Origin: Bacillota bacterium
Lineage (GTDB): Bacteria > Bacillota > Clostridia > Oscillospirales > QAMX01
DNA: 5,682 nucleotides
Assembly: GCA_029778935.1 (NCBI GenBank)
Contig: JAKPBM010000020.1
Coordinates: forward strand, 1-5,682
Direction of reading: 5' to 3'
Both the position numbers and the translations under genes were made by a program. Under the pieces are notes generated by a model that saw only the letters and a program-made list of their open reading frames with translations, did not search any database and was not told the DNA's origin. Shown piece after piece: positions 1-5,682 of the stretch (the first letter of the stretch is position 1; each line of letters starts with the position of its first letter).

Positions 1-121
1 CGGCGCCGTTTTCCACCATGGCACACACCGTTTCGGCGGTGGTCGCCAGATCCGGGTCGCCGCAGGTGAGAAAGCCGATAAACGCCTTGCCGCCCGCAAA
101 GGCTTTGCGAATGTTACTCAT
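1..121 (-). CDS. trpA: Tryptophan synthase alpha subunit, N-terminal 40 residues (C-terminal part outside window)
   Basis: TrpA splits indole-3-glycerol phosphate into indole and glyceraldehyde-3-phosphate and passes indole through a tunnel to TrpB in the cytoplasmic alpha2beta2 complex. Only 40 complete codons are visible. They begin [18 protein letters not shown] and continue with a TCGDPD segment (residues 19-24). This matches the F-x-x-x-GDP signature that follows the first beta strand of the TrpA barrel. The catalytic Glu and Asp lie further on and cannot be seen. The ATG at 121-119 is preceded by a GGGGAGGA ribosome binding site five bases upstream, which fixes the start. The gene overlaps the end of trpB by eight bases (ATGAGTAA), the only junction here that is not a four-base overlap. 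The identification is firm from the motif plus position directly after trpB. Whether the rest of the gene is intact cannot be judged. Confidence 0.95.
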   Translation of the reverse strand, partial: MSNIRKAFAGGKAFIGFLTCGDPDLATTAETVCAMVENGA

Positions 122-1304
122 ATACATCCTCCCCTCTGTACCGGGCGATGGCGGCGCAGTCCTTGTCCCCCCGGCCCGACAGGGTGACGACCAGCACCTT
201 ATCCTTACTCATCGTCGGCGCCAGTTGCATAGCGTACGCCACCGCGTGGGCGGACTCGATGGCGGGGATGATGCCCTCCGTTTTGGAAAGGTACTCAAAG
301 GCGCAGACGGCTTCCTCGTCGGTAATGGCCACGTACTCCGCCCGGCCGATGTCGTGCAGGTACGCGTGCTCCGGCCCGACGCCGGGGTAGTCCAGCCCGG
401 CGGAGATGGAGTAAACCGGCGCGATTTGTCCGTATTCGTCCTGGCAGAAGTAGGACTTCATGCCATGGAAGATGCCGACTTTGCCGGTATTCAGCGTCGC
501 CGCCGTCTCAAAAGTGTCCACGCCCCGCCCCGCCGCCTCGCAGCCAATTAGGCGCACTTGTGTATCCTCCAGGAAGTGGTAGAAGCTGCCGATGGCGTTG
601 GAGCCGCCGCCCACGCAGGCAATCACCGCGTCGGGCAGCCGGCCTTCCGCTTCTAATATTTGCTCTTTCATTTCTCTGGAGATGACCGCCTGGAAGTCCC
701 GCACGATGGTCGGGAACGGGTGCGGCCCCATGACGGAGCCGAGGCAGTAGTGGGTGTCGTCCACCCGGGACGTCCACTCCCGCATGGCTTCCGACACGGC
801 GTCTTTGAGGGTTTTCGTGCCCGTCGTCACGGGCACAACGGCGGCTCCCAGCAGCCGCATGCGGTAGACGTTCAGCGCCTGGCGGATTGTGTCTTCCTCG
901 CCCATGAAGATAACGCAGTCCAGCCCCAGCAAAGCCGCCGCCGTGGCCGTGGCCACGCCGTGCTGCCCCGCCCCCGTTTCGGCAATCAGCCGCTTTTTGC
1001 CCATCTTTTTGGCAAGCAGGGCCTGGCCCAGGACGTTGTTGATTTTATGGGAGCCGGTGTGGTTCAAATCCTCCCGCTTGAGATAGATTTTCGCACCGCC
1101 TAAGTTTTCCGTCATTTTCCTTGCAAAGTACAGCCTGGACGGCCGTCCCGCGTAGTCGTTAAAAAGCTGCGCGAGTTCCCGGTTAAACTCCGGGTCGTTT
1201 TTATAGTAGTTATAGGCTTCTTCCAGCTCCGTCACGGCGTTCATCAGCGTTTCGGGGATGTACTGCCCGCCGTAGATGCCGAACCGGCCTTTATTCGCGC
1301 TCAT
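114..1304 (-). CDS. trpB: Tryptophan synthase beta subunit (TrpB1 type)
   Basis: TrpB is the pyridoxal-phosphate enzyme that condenses indole with L-serine to give L-tryptophan, partnered by TrpA. The product is 396 residues, the normal length for the TrpB1 class. The PLP lysine is K87 in HTGSHK (82-87). Glu109 in AETGAGQHG (108-116) matches the catalytic glutamate of the Salmonella enzyme at the same number. GGGSN at 232-236 is the cofactor phosphate loop. D305 ([13 protein letters not shown]), E350 (IPAIESAHA) and S376 (LSGRGDKD) complete the active site and cation region. The start [20 protein letters not shown] has the usual N terminus and is preceded by AAGGAAGGTG. The ATG overlaps the trpF stop by four bases. 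The same frame stays open back to 1877 inside trpF, but that extension resembles nothing in the family and is ignored. A small oddity is [16 protein letters not shown] (134-149), where MGAxD is more usual after the strand; this should not affect function. Confidence 0.99.
   Translation of the reverse strand: MSANKGRFGIYGGQYIPETLMNAVTELEEAYNYYKNDPEFNRELAQLFNDYAGRPSRLYFARKMTENLGGAKIYLKREDLNHTGSHKINNVLGQALLAKKMGKKRLIAETGAGQHGVATATAAALLGLDCVIFMGEEDTIRQALNVYRMRLLGAAVVPVTTGTKTLKDAVSEAMREWTSRVDDTHYCLGSVMGPHPFPTIVRDFQAVISREMKEQILEAEGRLPDAVIACVGGGSNAIGSFYHFLEDTQVRLIGCEAAGRGVDTFETAATLNTGKVGIFHGMKSYFCQDEYGQIAPVYSISAGLDYPGVGPEHAYLHDIGRAEYVAITDEEAVCAFEYLSKTEGIIPAIESAHAVAYAMQLAPTMSKDKVLVVTLSGRGDKDCAAIARYRGEDVYE
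127..134 (-). promoter_or_regulatory. Ribosome binding site of trpA
   Basis: GGGGAGGA on the minus strand, five bases before the trpA ATG at 121 and inside the last codons of trpB (encoding part of RGEDVYE). It supports the 121 start and suggests that ribosomes finishing trpB reload on trpA. Confidence 0.85.
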
Positions 1305-1912
1305 TTCGCACCTTCCTTTCGTACCGATGCCATAAATTCCGCCATTTTCGCCCTGTCTTTTACCCCGTTGGTCTCGATGCCGCTGCTTACGTCCACCGCA
1401 AAGGGGCGGAACGCGCGGACAGCGTCGCCGACGTTGCCCGGGTGCAGCCCGCCCGCTAAAAAGTACGGCCGTTTCACGTGTTCCAGCAGCGCCCAGTCGA
1501 AGGCCGTGCCCGACCCGGCGGTTTTCGAGTCCAGCAGCACTAAGTCCGCCCCGCTCGCCTGCGCTTTTTCCACGTCTTCCCGGGTTTCCACGCGGAAAGC
1601 TTTGATGACGGGCCGGGCGGTAAGGATGCGCAGCGTTTGGATATACTCTTCGCTCTCGCCGCCGTGGAGCTGAGCAAGGTCGATGATGCCTTCTTCCAGC
1701 AGCCGCGCCACTTCGTCCACAGGGGCGTTGACGAACACGCCCACGGCCAAAATCCCCGGCGCCAGCCGGTGCTTTAGCTCTCTGGCCGCTTCGGGCGGCA
1801 CATAGCGCCTGCTTTGGGGGGCGAGCACAAAACCCACGTAGTCGGGACGCAGCTCGTTGGCCGCTTCGATATCGCAAATCCGGGTCAGGCCGCAGAATTT
1901 CACCCTGGTCAT
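1301..1912 (-). CDS. trpF: Phosphoribosylanthranilate isomerase
   Basis: TrpF carries out the Amadori rearrangement of N-(5'-phosphoribosyl)anthranilate to the deoxyribulose form (CdRP), the substrate of TrpC. The protein is 203 residues, normal for a single-domain (beta/alpha)8 barrel. The general base is C7 in VKFCGLT (4-10). QSRRYV (33-38) carries the substrate-binding arginine R36. QLHGGE (81-86) follows the third strand of the family pattern. The general acid is D128 in LVLLDSK (124-130), followed by the GSGTAFDW phosphate-loop region (133-140). [10 protein letters not shown] (152-161) and VDVSSGIE (173-180) form the phosphate-binding end of the barrel. The start at 1912 puts C7 at its usual place. 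The start overlaps the trpC stop as ATGA, with a GGGGGAG motif only three bases upstream, the tightest spacing in the operon. LHPGN is a mild variant of the common LTPEN. It is a separate gene and is not fused to trpC as in enteric bacteria. Confidence 0.98.
   Translation of the reverse strand: MTRVKFCGLTRICDIEAANELRPDYVGFVLAPQSRRYVPPEAARELKHRLAPGILAVGVFVNAPVDEVARLLEEGIIDLAQLHGGESEEYIQTLRILTARPVIKAFRVETREDVEKAQASGADLVLLDSKTAGSGTAFDWALLEHVKRPYFLAGGLHPGNVGDAVRAFRPFAVDVSSGIETNGVKDRAKMAEFMASVRKEGAK
1309..1318 (-). promoter_or_regulatory. Ribosome binding site of trpB
   Basis: AAGGAAGGTG on the minus strand, ending four bases before the trpB ATG at 1304. It resembles the ideal AAGGAGGTG with one inserted A. 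It lies inside the trpF codons for the terminal KEGAK and supports the 1304 start against the long upstream open frame. Confidence 0.75.
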
Positions 1913-2691
1913 ACTCTCCCCCGCAGTTCCGTGAGTTTTGACCGTTTGTCCGGCGCCCGCATAAGGGCTTCGCCCACCAAAACGGCGTTTACGCCGGCTT
2001 TGCGAAGCTTCTCCACGTCTTCCGCCGTGGAAACGCCACTTTCCGCCACAAACAGCACATCTTGGGGGATAAGCTTTTTCAGCCGGGCGCTGTTTCCTGT
2101 GTCTACCGTAAAGTCTTTCAGGTTCCGGTTGTTGACGCCGACCACCCGCGCCCCCGCCGAAAGCGCCATCTCCACTTCCCTTTCGTCGTGGGCTTCCACC
2201 AAGGCGGAAAGGCCCAGGCTTTCGCAAACAGAGAGGTATTCCCGCAGCTGCCCCGCATCCAATATGGCGCAAATCAGAAGCACCGCCGAAGCGCCCAGCG
2301 TTTTCGCCTCGTATATCATGTATTCGTCCACGGTAAAGTCTTTCCGCAGGCAGGGCAAGGGTACGTTCGCCGCAATGTCCGCAAGATGAGTATCGCTTCC
2401 CAAAAACCACTTCGGCTCCGTCAGAATGGAAATGGCGTCCGCCCCCGCCGCTTCGTACTCTTTTGCGATGGCAAGGTAGGGGTATTCGGCCGCGATGACG
2501 CCTTTGGACGGCGACGCCCGCTTGCATTCGCAGATGAAAGCGATGTCGTCCGTTTTCAGCGCCCTTTCAAAAGAAAACCCTGCCGAAGGAAGCGCTTCCG
2601 CCTTTTGCCGCAGTTCGGAAAGCGGCAACGCCCGTCTGGCCTGTTCGCAGCGCTCTTTGGCGTGCTCTGCCAGTTTGTCAAGGATGGTCAT
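1909..2691 (-). CDS. trpC: Indole-3-glycerol phosphate synthase
   Basis: TrpC decarboxylates and cyclises CdRP to indole-3-glycerol phosphate, the TrpA substrate. The product is 260 residues, the standard length for the monofunctional (beta/alpha)8 barrel with a short helical N-terminal extension ([18 protein letters not shown]). Catalytic and binding residues are all visible: E55 and K57 in [10 protein letters not shown] (55-64), K117 in LRKDF (115-119), E166 in LVEAHDE (164-170), N187 in GVNNRNL (185-191), and E217/S218 in AESGVS (216-221). LVGEALMR (238-245) is the final phosphate-binding strand. An earlier in-frame ATG exists at 2709, but the start at 2691 is chosen because GGAGGA lies six bases before it and the ATGA overlap with the trpD stop matches the other junctions. 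KDFTVD occurs twice (117-122 and 192-197), probably by chance. Confidence 0.98.
   Translation of the reverse strand: MTILDKLAEHAKERCEQARRALPLSELRQKAEALPSAGFSFERALKTDDIAFICECKRASPSKGVIAAEYPYLAIAKEYEAAGADAISILTEPKWFLGSDTHLADIAANVPLPCLRKDFTVDEYMIYEAKTLGASAVLLICAILDAGQLREYLSVCESLGLSALVEAHDEREVEMALSAGARVVGVNNRNLKDFTVDTGNSARLKKLIPQDVLFVAESGVSTAEDVEKLRKAGVNAVLVGEALMRAPDKRSKLTELRGRV
1916..1922 (-). promoter_or_regulatory. Ribosome binding site of trpF (tight spacing)
   Basis: GGGGGAG on the minus strand, only three bases before the trpF ATG at 1912, inside the trpC codons for the terminal RGRV. The spacing is shorter than at the other junctions, so trpF initiation may lean more on re-initiation after trpC. 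This last point is inference. Confidence 0.6.
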
Positions 2692-3719
2692 GGGCGTTCC
2701 TCCGGGCATTGGCTTTCTTCGGCAAAGCGCCGCAGGGTCTCTAAGGCTATGCCGGAGTCGATGAGTTCGGCGGCCAGCCGGATGCCTTCGGCAAAGCTTT
2801 CCGCCTTCCCGCCGATATAGAGCGCCGCCCCGGCGTTTAAAAGCACCGCGTCCCGCTTCGGCCCCTTTTCGCCCGAAAGCACCCTGCGGGTCAGCTCGGC
2901 GTTTTCCGCCGGCGAGCCGCCCAAAAGGTCTTCTTTTTGGCAGCGGGCAAAGCCGAAATCCTCCGGCGCGATTTCATAGGAGCGGAACCAGCCGTCCTTA
3001 ATTTCGCAAACCTTTGTCGGCGCGGAAAGGGAAATTTCGTCCAGTTTGTCTTTCCCGTAGACGACCATCCCCCGCCGTACGCCCAGGTTCACCAGCACCT
3101 GCGCCAGCGGCTCCACCAGATAGTCGTCGTACACGCCCAGAAGCTGGTATCTGGGCGAGCCGGGGTTGGTAAGCGGGCCTAAGATGTTAAACACCGTGCG
3201 GAAACCCAGCTCTTTCCGGATGGGCGCCACGTGCTTCATGGATTTATGATAATCCTGGGCGAAGAAGAAGCAGATGCCCACGCTTTTTAAAAGTTCCGCG
3301 CACTTTTCGGGGCTTTGGTGGATGTTTACGCCTAGCGCTTCCAAACAGTCCGCCGTGCCGCATTGGGAGGAGGCGGCCCGGTTGCCGTGTTTGGCCACCT
3401 TCACGCCGCCGGCGGCGGCCACAATCGCCGACGTGGTGGAGATATTGAAGCTGTGGGCGTTGTCGCCGCCGGTGCCCACGATGTCGAACAGTTCCATGTC
3501 CGTCTCCACCTTGGTGGCGTGTGCCCGCATGGCGGCCGCGCAGCCGGAGATTTCGTCGATGGTCTCCGCCCGGGCGCTTTTGGTGGACAGGGCCGCCAGA
3601 AAGGCGGCGTTCTGGGTGGGCGTGGTTTCGCCGTTCATGATTTCGTTCATAACCGTGTAGGCTTCGTCGTAGGTTAAGTCCTGCTTGTTGACGATTTTTA
3701 CGATGGCTTCCTTGATCAT
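2688..3719 (-). CDS. trpD: Anthranilate phosphoribosyltransferase
   Basis: TrpD transfers the phosphoribosyl group from PRPP to anthranilate, giving N-(5'-phosphoribosyl)anthranilate. At 343 residues it has the usual length of the stand-alone enzyme: an alpha-helical N-terminal domain (about 1-70) followed by the alpha/beta PRPP-binding domain. Visible motifs are GTGGD (82-86) with NISTTSA (92-98), [15 protein letters not shown] (110-124) for PRPP binding, R168 in [11 protein letters not shown] for anthranilate binding, [10 protein letters not shown] (177-186), and the Mg-binding D227/E228 in [21 protein letters not shown] departs slightly from the more common KHGNRSVSSxSGSAD but keeps the key residues. 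The start at 3719 ([10 protein letters not shown]) is chosen over an upstream in-frame ATG at 3764 because AGGGAGGG lies six bases before it and the ATG overlaps the trpG stop as ATGA. The protein has eight cysteines. It is not fused to TrpG, unlike in E. coli. Confidence 0.98.
   Translation of the reverse strand: MIKEAIVKIVNKQDLTYDEAYTVMNEIMNGETTPTQNAAFLAALSTKSARAETIDEISGCAAAMRAHATKVETDMELFDIVGTGGDNAHSFNISTTSAIVAAAGGVKVAKHGNRAASSQCGTADCLEALGVNIHQSPEKCAELLKSVGICFFFAQDYHKSMKHVAPIRKELGFRTVFNILGPLTNPGSPRYQLLGVYDDYLVEPLAQVLVNLGVRRGMVVYGKDKLDEISLSAPTKVCEIKDGWFRSYEIAPEDFGFARCQKEDLLGGSPAENAELTRRVLSGEKGPKRDAVLLNAGAALYIGGKAESFAEGIRLAAELIDSGIALETLRRFAEESQCPEERP
2698..2703 (-). promoter_or_regulatory. 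Ribosome binding site of trpC
   Basis: GGAGGA on the minus strand, six bases before the trpC ATG at 2691, inside the trpD codons for the terminal PEERP. It decides the start: the alternative in-frame ATG at 2709 would place this site inside the gene. Confidence 0.85.
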
Positions 3720-4291
3720 GCCCTTCCCTCCCTGATGAAATTTGCTATCATGGACTTTCCGCAAGGCGTCAGCACCGATTCAGGATGAAACTGCACACCG
3801 TATATGGGGAATTCTCTATGCCGCACGGCCATAACCTCCCCCTCCGCCGTTTTCGCGGTGACTTGCAGGCAGCCGGGCAGCGTGCTTTCCTCTGCCGCTA
3901 AGGAATGGTACCGGCCTACAACGGTTTTCTCGGGGCAGCCGGCAAAGAGCGGGCAGGACGTATCGAGCAAAACTTCCGACTGCTTGCCGTGCATGAGCTG
4001 TTTGGCGTAGGTCACCACTCCGCCGAAGGCCGCGCAGATGGCCTGATGACCCAGGCACACGCCCAAAATGGGGATTTTCCCTCCCAGTTTCCGCACCAGC
4101 TCCATGCAGACCCCCGCCTGTTCCGGCCTTCCGGGGCCGGGGGAAAGGACGATGCGGGCCGGGGCCAGTGTTTCGATTTCCTCCACGGTCAGCGCGTCGT
4201 TGCGGATGACCTGGATTTGGGGGTCAAATTCGCCCAGATACTGATAGAGGTTGTAGGAAAAGCTGTCGTAGTTGTCGACCAGAAGCGTCAT
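3716..4291 (-). CDS. trpG: Anthranilate synthase component II, glutamine amidotransferase
   Basis: TrpG hydrolyses glutamine and feeds ammonia to TrpE for anthranilate synthesis. The protein is 191 residues, the normal size of a free class I (triad) amidotransferase domain. It opens with [13 protein letters not shown] (3-15), typical of TrpG/PabA. PGPG is at 51-54. The nucleophile C79 lies in [10 protein letters not shown] (76-85), and H169 and E171 in VQFHPES (166-172) complete the triad. GRYHSL (126-131) is the family signature between them. The start at 4291 is preferred over an upstream in-frame ATG at 4351, which would add 20 unrelated residues. GGAGGAGGA lies six bases before 4291 and the ATG overlaps the trpE stop as ATGA. 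The same protein may also serve p-aminobenzoate synthase as PabA, as in Bacillus subtilis, but nothing in the window shows this. Tryptophan is absent from the sequence and seven cysteines are present. Confidence 0.97.
   Translation of the reverse strand: MTLLVDNYDSFSYNLYQYLGEFDPQIQVIRNDALTVEEIETLAPARIVLSPGPGRPEQAGVCMELVRKLGGKIPILGVCLGHQAICAAFGGVVTYAKQLMHGKQSEVLLDTSCPLFAGCPEKTVVGRYHSLAAEESTLPGCLQVTAKTAEGEVMAVRHREFPIYGVQFHPESVLTPCGKSMIANFIREGRA
3726..3733 (-). promoter_or_regulatory. Ribosome binding site of trpD
   Basis: AGGGAGGG on the minus strand, six bases before the trpD ATG at 3719, inside the trpG codons for the terminal REGRA. It decides the start against the in-frame ATG at 3764. Confidence 0.85.
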
Positions 4292-5682
4292 AGGTCTTCC
4301 TCCTCCGCAAGCTGCAAAGCTTTCAGCACGGCTTTGGCCTTTTTCATGCATTCGTCAAACTCTTTGGCCGGGTCCGAATCGGCCACAATCCCCGCGCCGC
4401 TGCGGACGAACACCTTGCCCCGCTTTTTGTAGGCAATACGGATGGCGATGCACGTGTCCATGTTGCCCGAAAAGTCGATATAGCCGATGGCGCCGCCGTA
4501 AATACCCCGCTTGTTGTTTTCCAGCTCGGCAATCAGCTGGCAGGCCCGGATTTTCGGCGCGCCGGACAGGGTTCCGGCGGGAAGCACGGCCTCGATGGCG
4601 TCCAGCGCGTCGCAGTCGTCGCGGATGACGCCGCGGACGGTGGAGCCGATGTGCATTACGTGGGAATACCGCTCGATGGAGTGGAGCTTCTCCACCTCCA
4701 CTGTGCCGAACCGGCTGATTTTGCCCAGGTCGTTGCGCCCTAAATCCACCAGCATGTCGTGCTCCGCCAGTTCCTTTTCGTCGGACAGCAGTTCCGCTTC
4801 GAGCTGTTTGTCCTCTTCCTCGGTTTTGCCTCTTGGGCGGGTGCCTGCCAGCGGGAACGTGTGCAGCACGCCGTTTTCCAGCTTTACAAGCGTTTCCGGC
4901 GACGCGCCGGCCACTTCCACGTCGGTGCCGGAGAAGTAGAACATATAGGGCGAGGGGTTCACCGTGCGCAAAACCCGGTAGGTGTTGAACAGACTGCCCT
5001 CAAAGGGGGCGCTCAGGCGGTTGGAAAGTACGATTTGGAAAATGTCGCCTTCTTTGATATAGTGCTTTGCCCTTTCCACCATGGCGCAGTAGGTTTCCTT
5101 GTCAAAGAGGGGCGTTACCTCGCCTAACAGCTTCCCGCCCGGCACCCGCCGCTTTTTGCCGTTTCGCAGAAGCTCCGCCATCTGCCGAAGCTCCAGCTCC
5201 GCGCGGTTGTAGCTTACGTCCGGGTCGGACAGGGGGATGTTCACAATAAGGGTAATCTTCTGCCGCACATGGTCAAAGGCGATGACCGTGTCAAACAGCA
5301 TCAGATCCACGTCTTTGAACTCCTCCGTGTCCTCCACAGAACACCGCACGGCCGGTTCGCTGTAGCCCAGATAGTCGTAGGCGAAATAGCCCACAAGCCC
5401 GCCGGTAAAGGGCGGCAGATGGGGCAGGCGGGGGCTTTTGTATTCGGCCAGAATCTGCCGCAGATGGGCTGTGGGGTTGTCGGTGTCGAAGGTCAGGTCG
5501 CCGGCCTTCATCCGGCCGTTGCTGCAGGTGATTTCCAGTTTCGGGTCGTAGCCCAGGAAGGTGTACCGCCCCCACTTGTCGTGGGCCCACGCCGATTCCA
5601 GCAAAAAGCAGGGGGTGGACACGTTTTGTAAAATCCGCATGGCTTCGATAGGGGTGGTAAAGTCGGAAAGAATCTCGCAGCT
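4288..5682 (-). CDS. trpE: Anthranilate synthase component I (5' end outside window)
   Basis: TrpE converts chorismate to anthranilate using ammonia from TrpG and is normally the tryptophan-feedback step of the pathway. The window holds 464 codons up to the TGA at 4290-4288. The frame runs open to the edge and begins SCEILSDFTTPIEAMRIL, which matches the TrpE N-terminal region. The ATG at 5640 is therefore internal, and probably a few tens of residues are missing. Counting from the edge, LLES (27-30) is the element associated with tryptophan binding in feedback-sensitive enzymes. The catalytic domain shows ASPETLVKL (260-268), LAGTRPRG (278-285), DLGRND (313-318), PAGTLSGAPK (368-377), RGIYGGAIGYID (392-403) and GAGIVADSDPAKE (429-441). 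PabB is an alternative family, but LLES, the length and the trp neighbours favour TrpE. It is separate from TrpG and overlaps it by ATGA. Confidence 0.97.
   Translation of the reverse strand, partial: SCEILSDFTTPIEAMRILQNVSTPCFLLESAWAHDKWGRYTFLGYDPKLEITCSNGRMKAGDLTFDTDNPTAHLRQILAEYKSPRLPHLPPFTGGLVGYFAYDYLGYSEPAVRCSVEDTEEFKDVDLMLFDTVIAFDHVRQKITLIVNIPLSDPDVSYNRAELELRQMAELLRNGKKRRVPGGKLLGEVTPLFDKETYCAMVERAKHYIKEGDIFQIVLSNRLSAPFEGSLFNTYRVLRTVNPSPYMFYFSGTDVEVAGASPETLVKLENGVLHTFPLAGTRPRGKTEEEDKQLEAELLSDEKELAEHDMLVDLGRNDLGKISRFGTVEVEKLHSIERYSHVMHIGSTVRGVIRDDCDALDAIEAVLPAGTLSGAPKIRACQLIAELENNKRGIYGGAIGYIDFSGNMDTCIAIRIAYKKRGKVFVRSGAGIVADSDPAKEFDECMKKAKAVLKALQLAEEEDL
4298..4306 (-). promoter_or_regulatory. 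Ribosome binding site of trpG
   Basis: GGAGGAGGA on the minus strand, six bases before the trpG ATG at 4291, inside the trpE codons for the terminal AEEEDL. It contains a full AGGAGG core and looks among the strongest sites in the window. It decides the start against the ATG at 4351. Confidence 0.88.

Larger units (their letters stand above)
1..5682 (-). other. Tryptophan biosynthesis operon trpEGDCFBA (both ends outside window)
   Basis: Seven adjacent same-strand genes cover all steps from chorismate to tryptophan with no intergenic base anywhere. Their order and unfused state match the arrangement known in many Clostridia and other Firmicutes. No internal terminator or convincing internal promoter is visible, so a single transcript is likely. 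The control region upstream of trpE is not in the window. Confidence 0.93.

Noticed and set aside
18..551. Plus-strand open frame of 177 codons antisense to trpB and trpA
   Set aside because: Shadow of trpB codon bias; no family resemblance and no convincing ribosome binding site. The other plus-strand frames across the window were rejected for the same reasons.
1204..1240. Possible internal promoter in early trpB (TATAAC and TATAAA on the minus strand)
   Set aside because: The AT-rich hexamers come from Tyr-Asn-Tyr-Tyr-Lys codons, and no reasonable -35 hexamer lies 16-18 bases upstream.
2108..2344. 12-base direct repeat GTAAAGTCTTTC at 2108-2119 and 2333-2344, giving KDFTVD twice in TrpC
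   Set aside because: Short and explained by two coding segments of the barrel; the first copy includes the conserved KDF at the catalytic lysine. No sign of a mobile or regulatory repeat.
2062..2820. Long plus-strand open frame (252 codons) antisense to trpC and the end of trpD
   Set aside because: It has no recognisable motif, its composition is skewed toward Arg, Gly, His and Phe as expected from reading a GC-rich gene backwards, and the opposite strand carries intact enzymes with full catalytic motifs.
3816..4058. Minus-strand frame of 80 codons inside trpG
   Set aside because: Out-of-frame overlap with a fully motif-complete trpG; Arg/Pro-rich composition typical of a shadow frame.
5638..5640. 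ATG as the start of trpE
   Set aside because: The frame continues upstream to the window edge with SCEILSDFTTPIEA, which resembles the TrpE N terminus, so this Met is internal and the true start is outside the window.
1..5682. Mobile elements, CRISPR, tRNA, riboswitch, attenuator or terminator
   Set aside because: The window is fully covered by coding sequence. No repeat array, inverted-repeat ends or hairpin followed by a T run was seen, and leader control would lie upstream of trpE beyond 5682.

Overview
The window is one continuous stretch of a bacterial tryptophan biosynthesis operon, read entirely on the minus strand. In transcription order, from high to low coordinates, it holds trpE (5' end cut off by the window edge), trpG, trpD, trpC, trpF, trpB and the first 40 codons of trpA. 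Every base belongs to a coding region. There is no intergenic gap, RNA gene, mobile element, repeat array or CRISPR. The promoter and any leader control (attenuator, T-box or TRAP-type) would lie beyond position 5682 and cannot be seen. The end of trpA and any terminator lie before position 1.

Layout: trpE 5682-4288, trpG 4291-3716, trpD 3719-2688, trpC 2691-1909, trpF 1912-1301, trpB 1304-114, trpA 121-1. Five consecutive junctions are 4-base ATGA start/stop overlaps. The sixth (trpB/trpA) is an 8-base ATGAGTAA overlap. A purine-rich Shine-Dalgarno sequence lies inside the last codons of each upstream gene, so the operon looks translationally coupled throughout.

Together the genes encode the full route from chorismate to tryptophan. 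TrpE and TrpG make anthranilate, and TrpD adds the phosphoribosyl group. TrpF isomerises the product and TrpC closes the indole ring. The TrpA/TrpB complex then makes tryptophan. All seven are separate single-function proteins. The TrpG-TrpD and TrpC-TrpF fusions of enteric bacteria are absent.

The organism is probably a moderately GC-rich anaerobic Firmicute, perhaps a Clostridia/Oscillospirales-type gut bacterium. This is inferred from the trpEGDCFBA order with unfused genes, strong GGAGG-type ribosome binding sites, protein sequence character, and unusually high cysteine content (41 of 1897 residues). The lineage call is a recollection-based inference and was not tested by any search. I see no previously undescribed system here. 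The points worth a second look are the uniformity of the gene overlaps, the ribosome-binding-site-encoded protein tails, and the low tryptophan/high cysteine composition.
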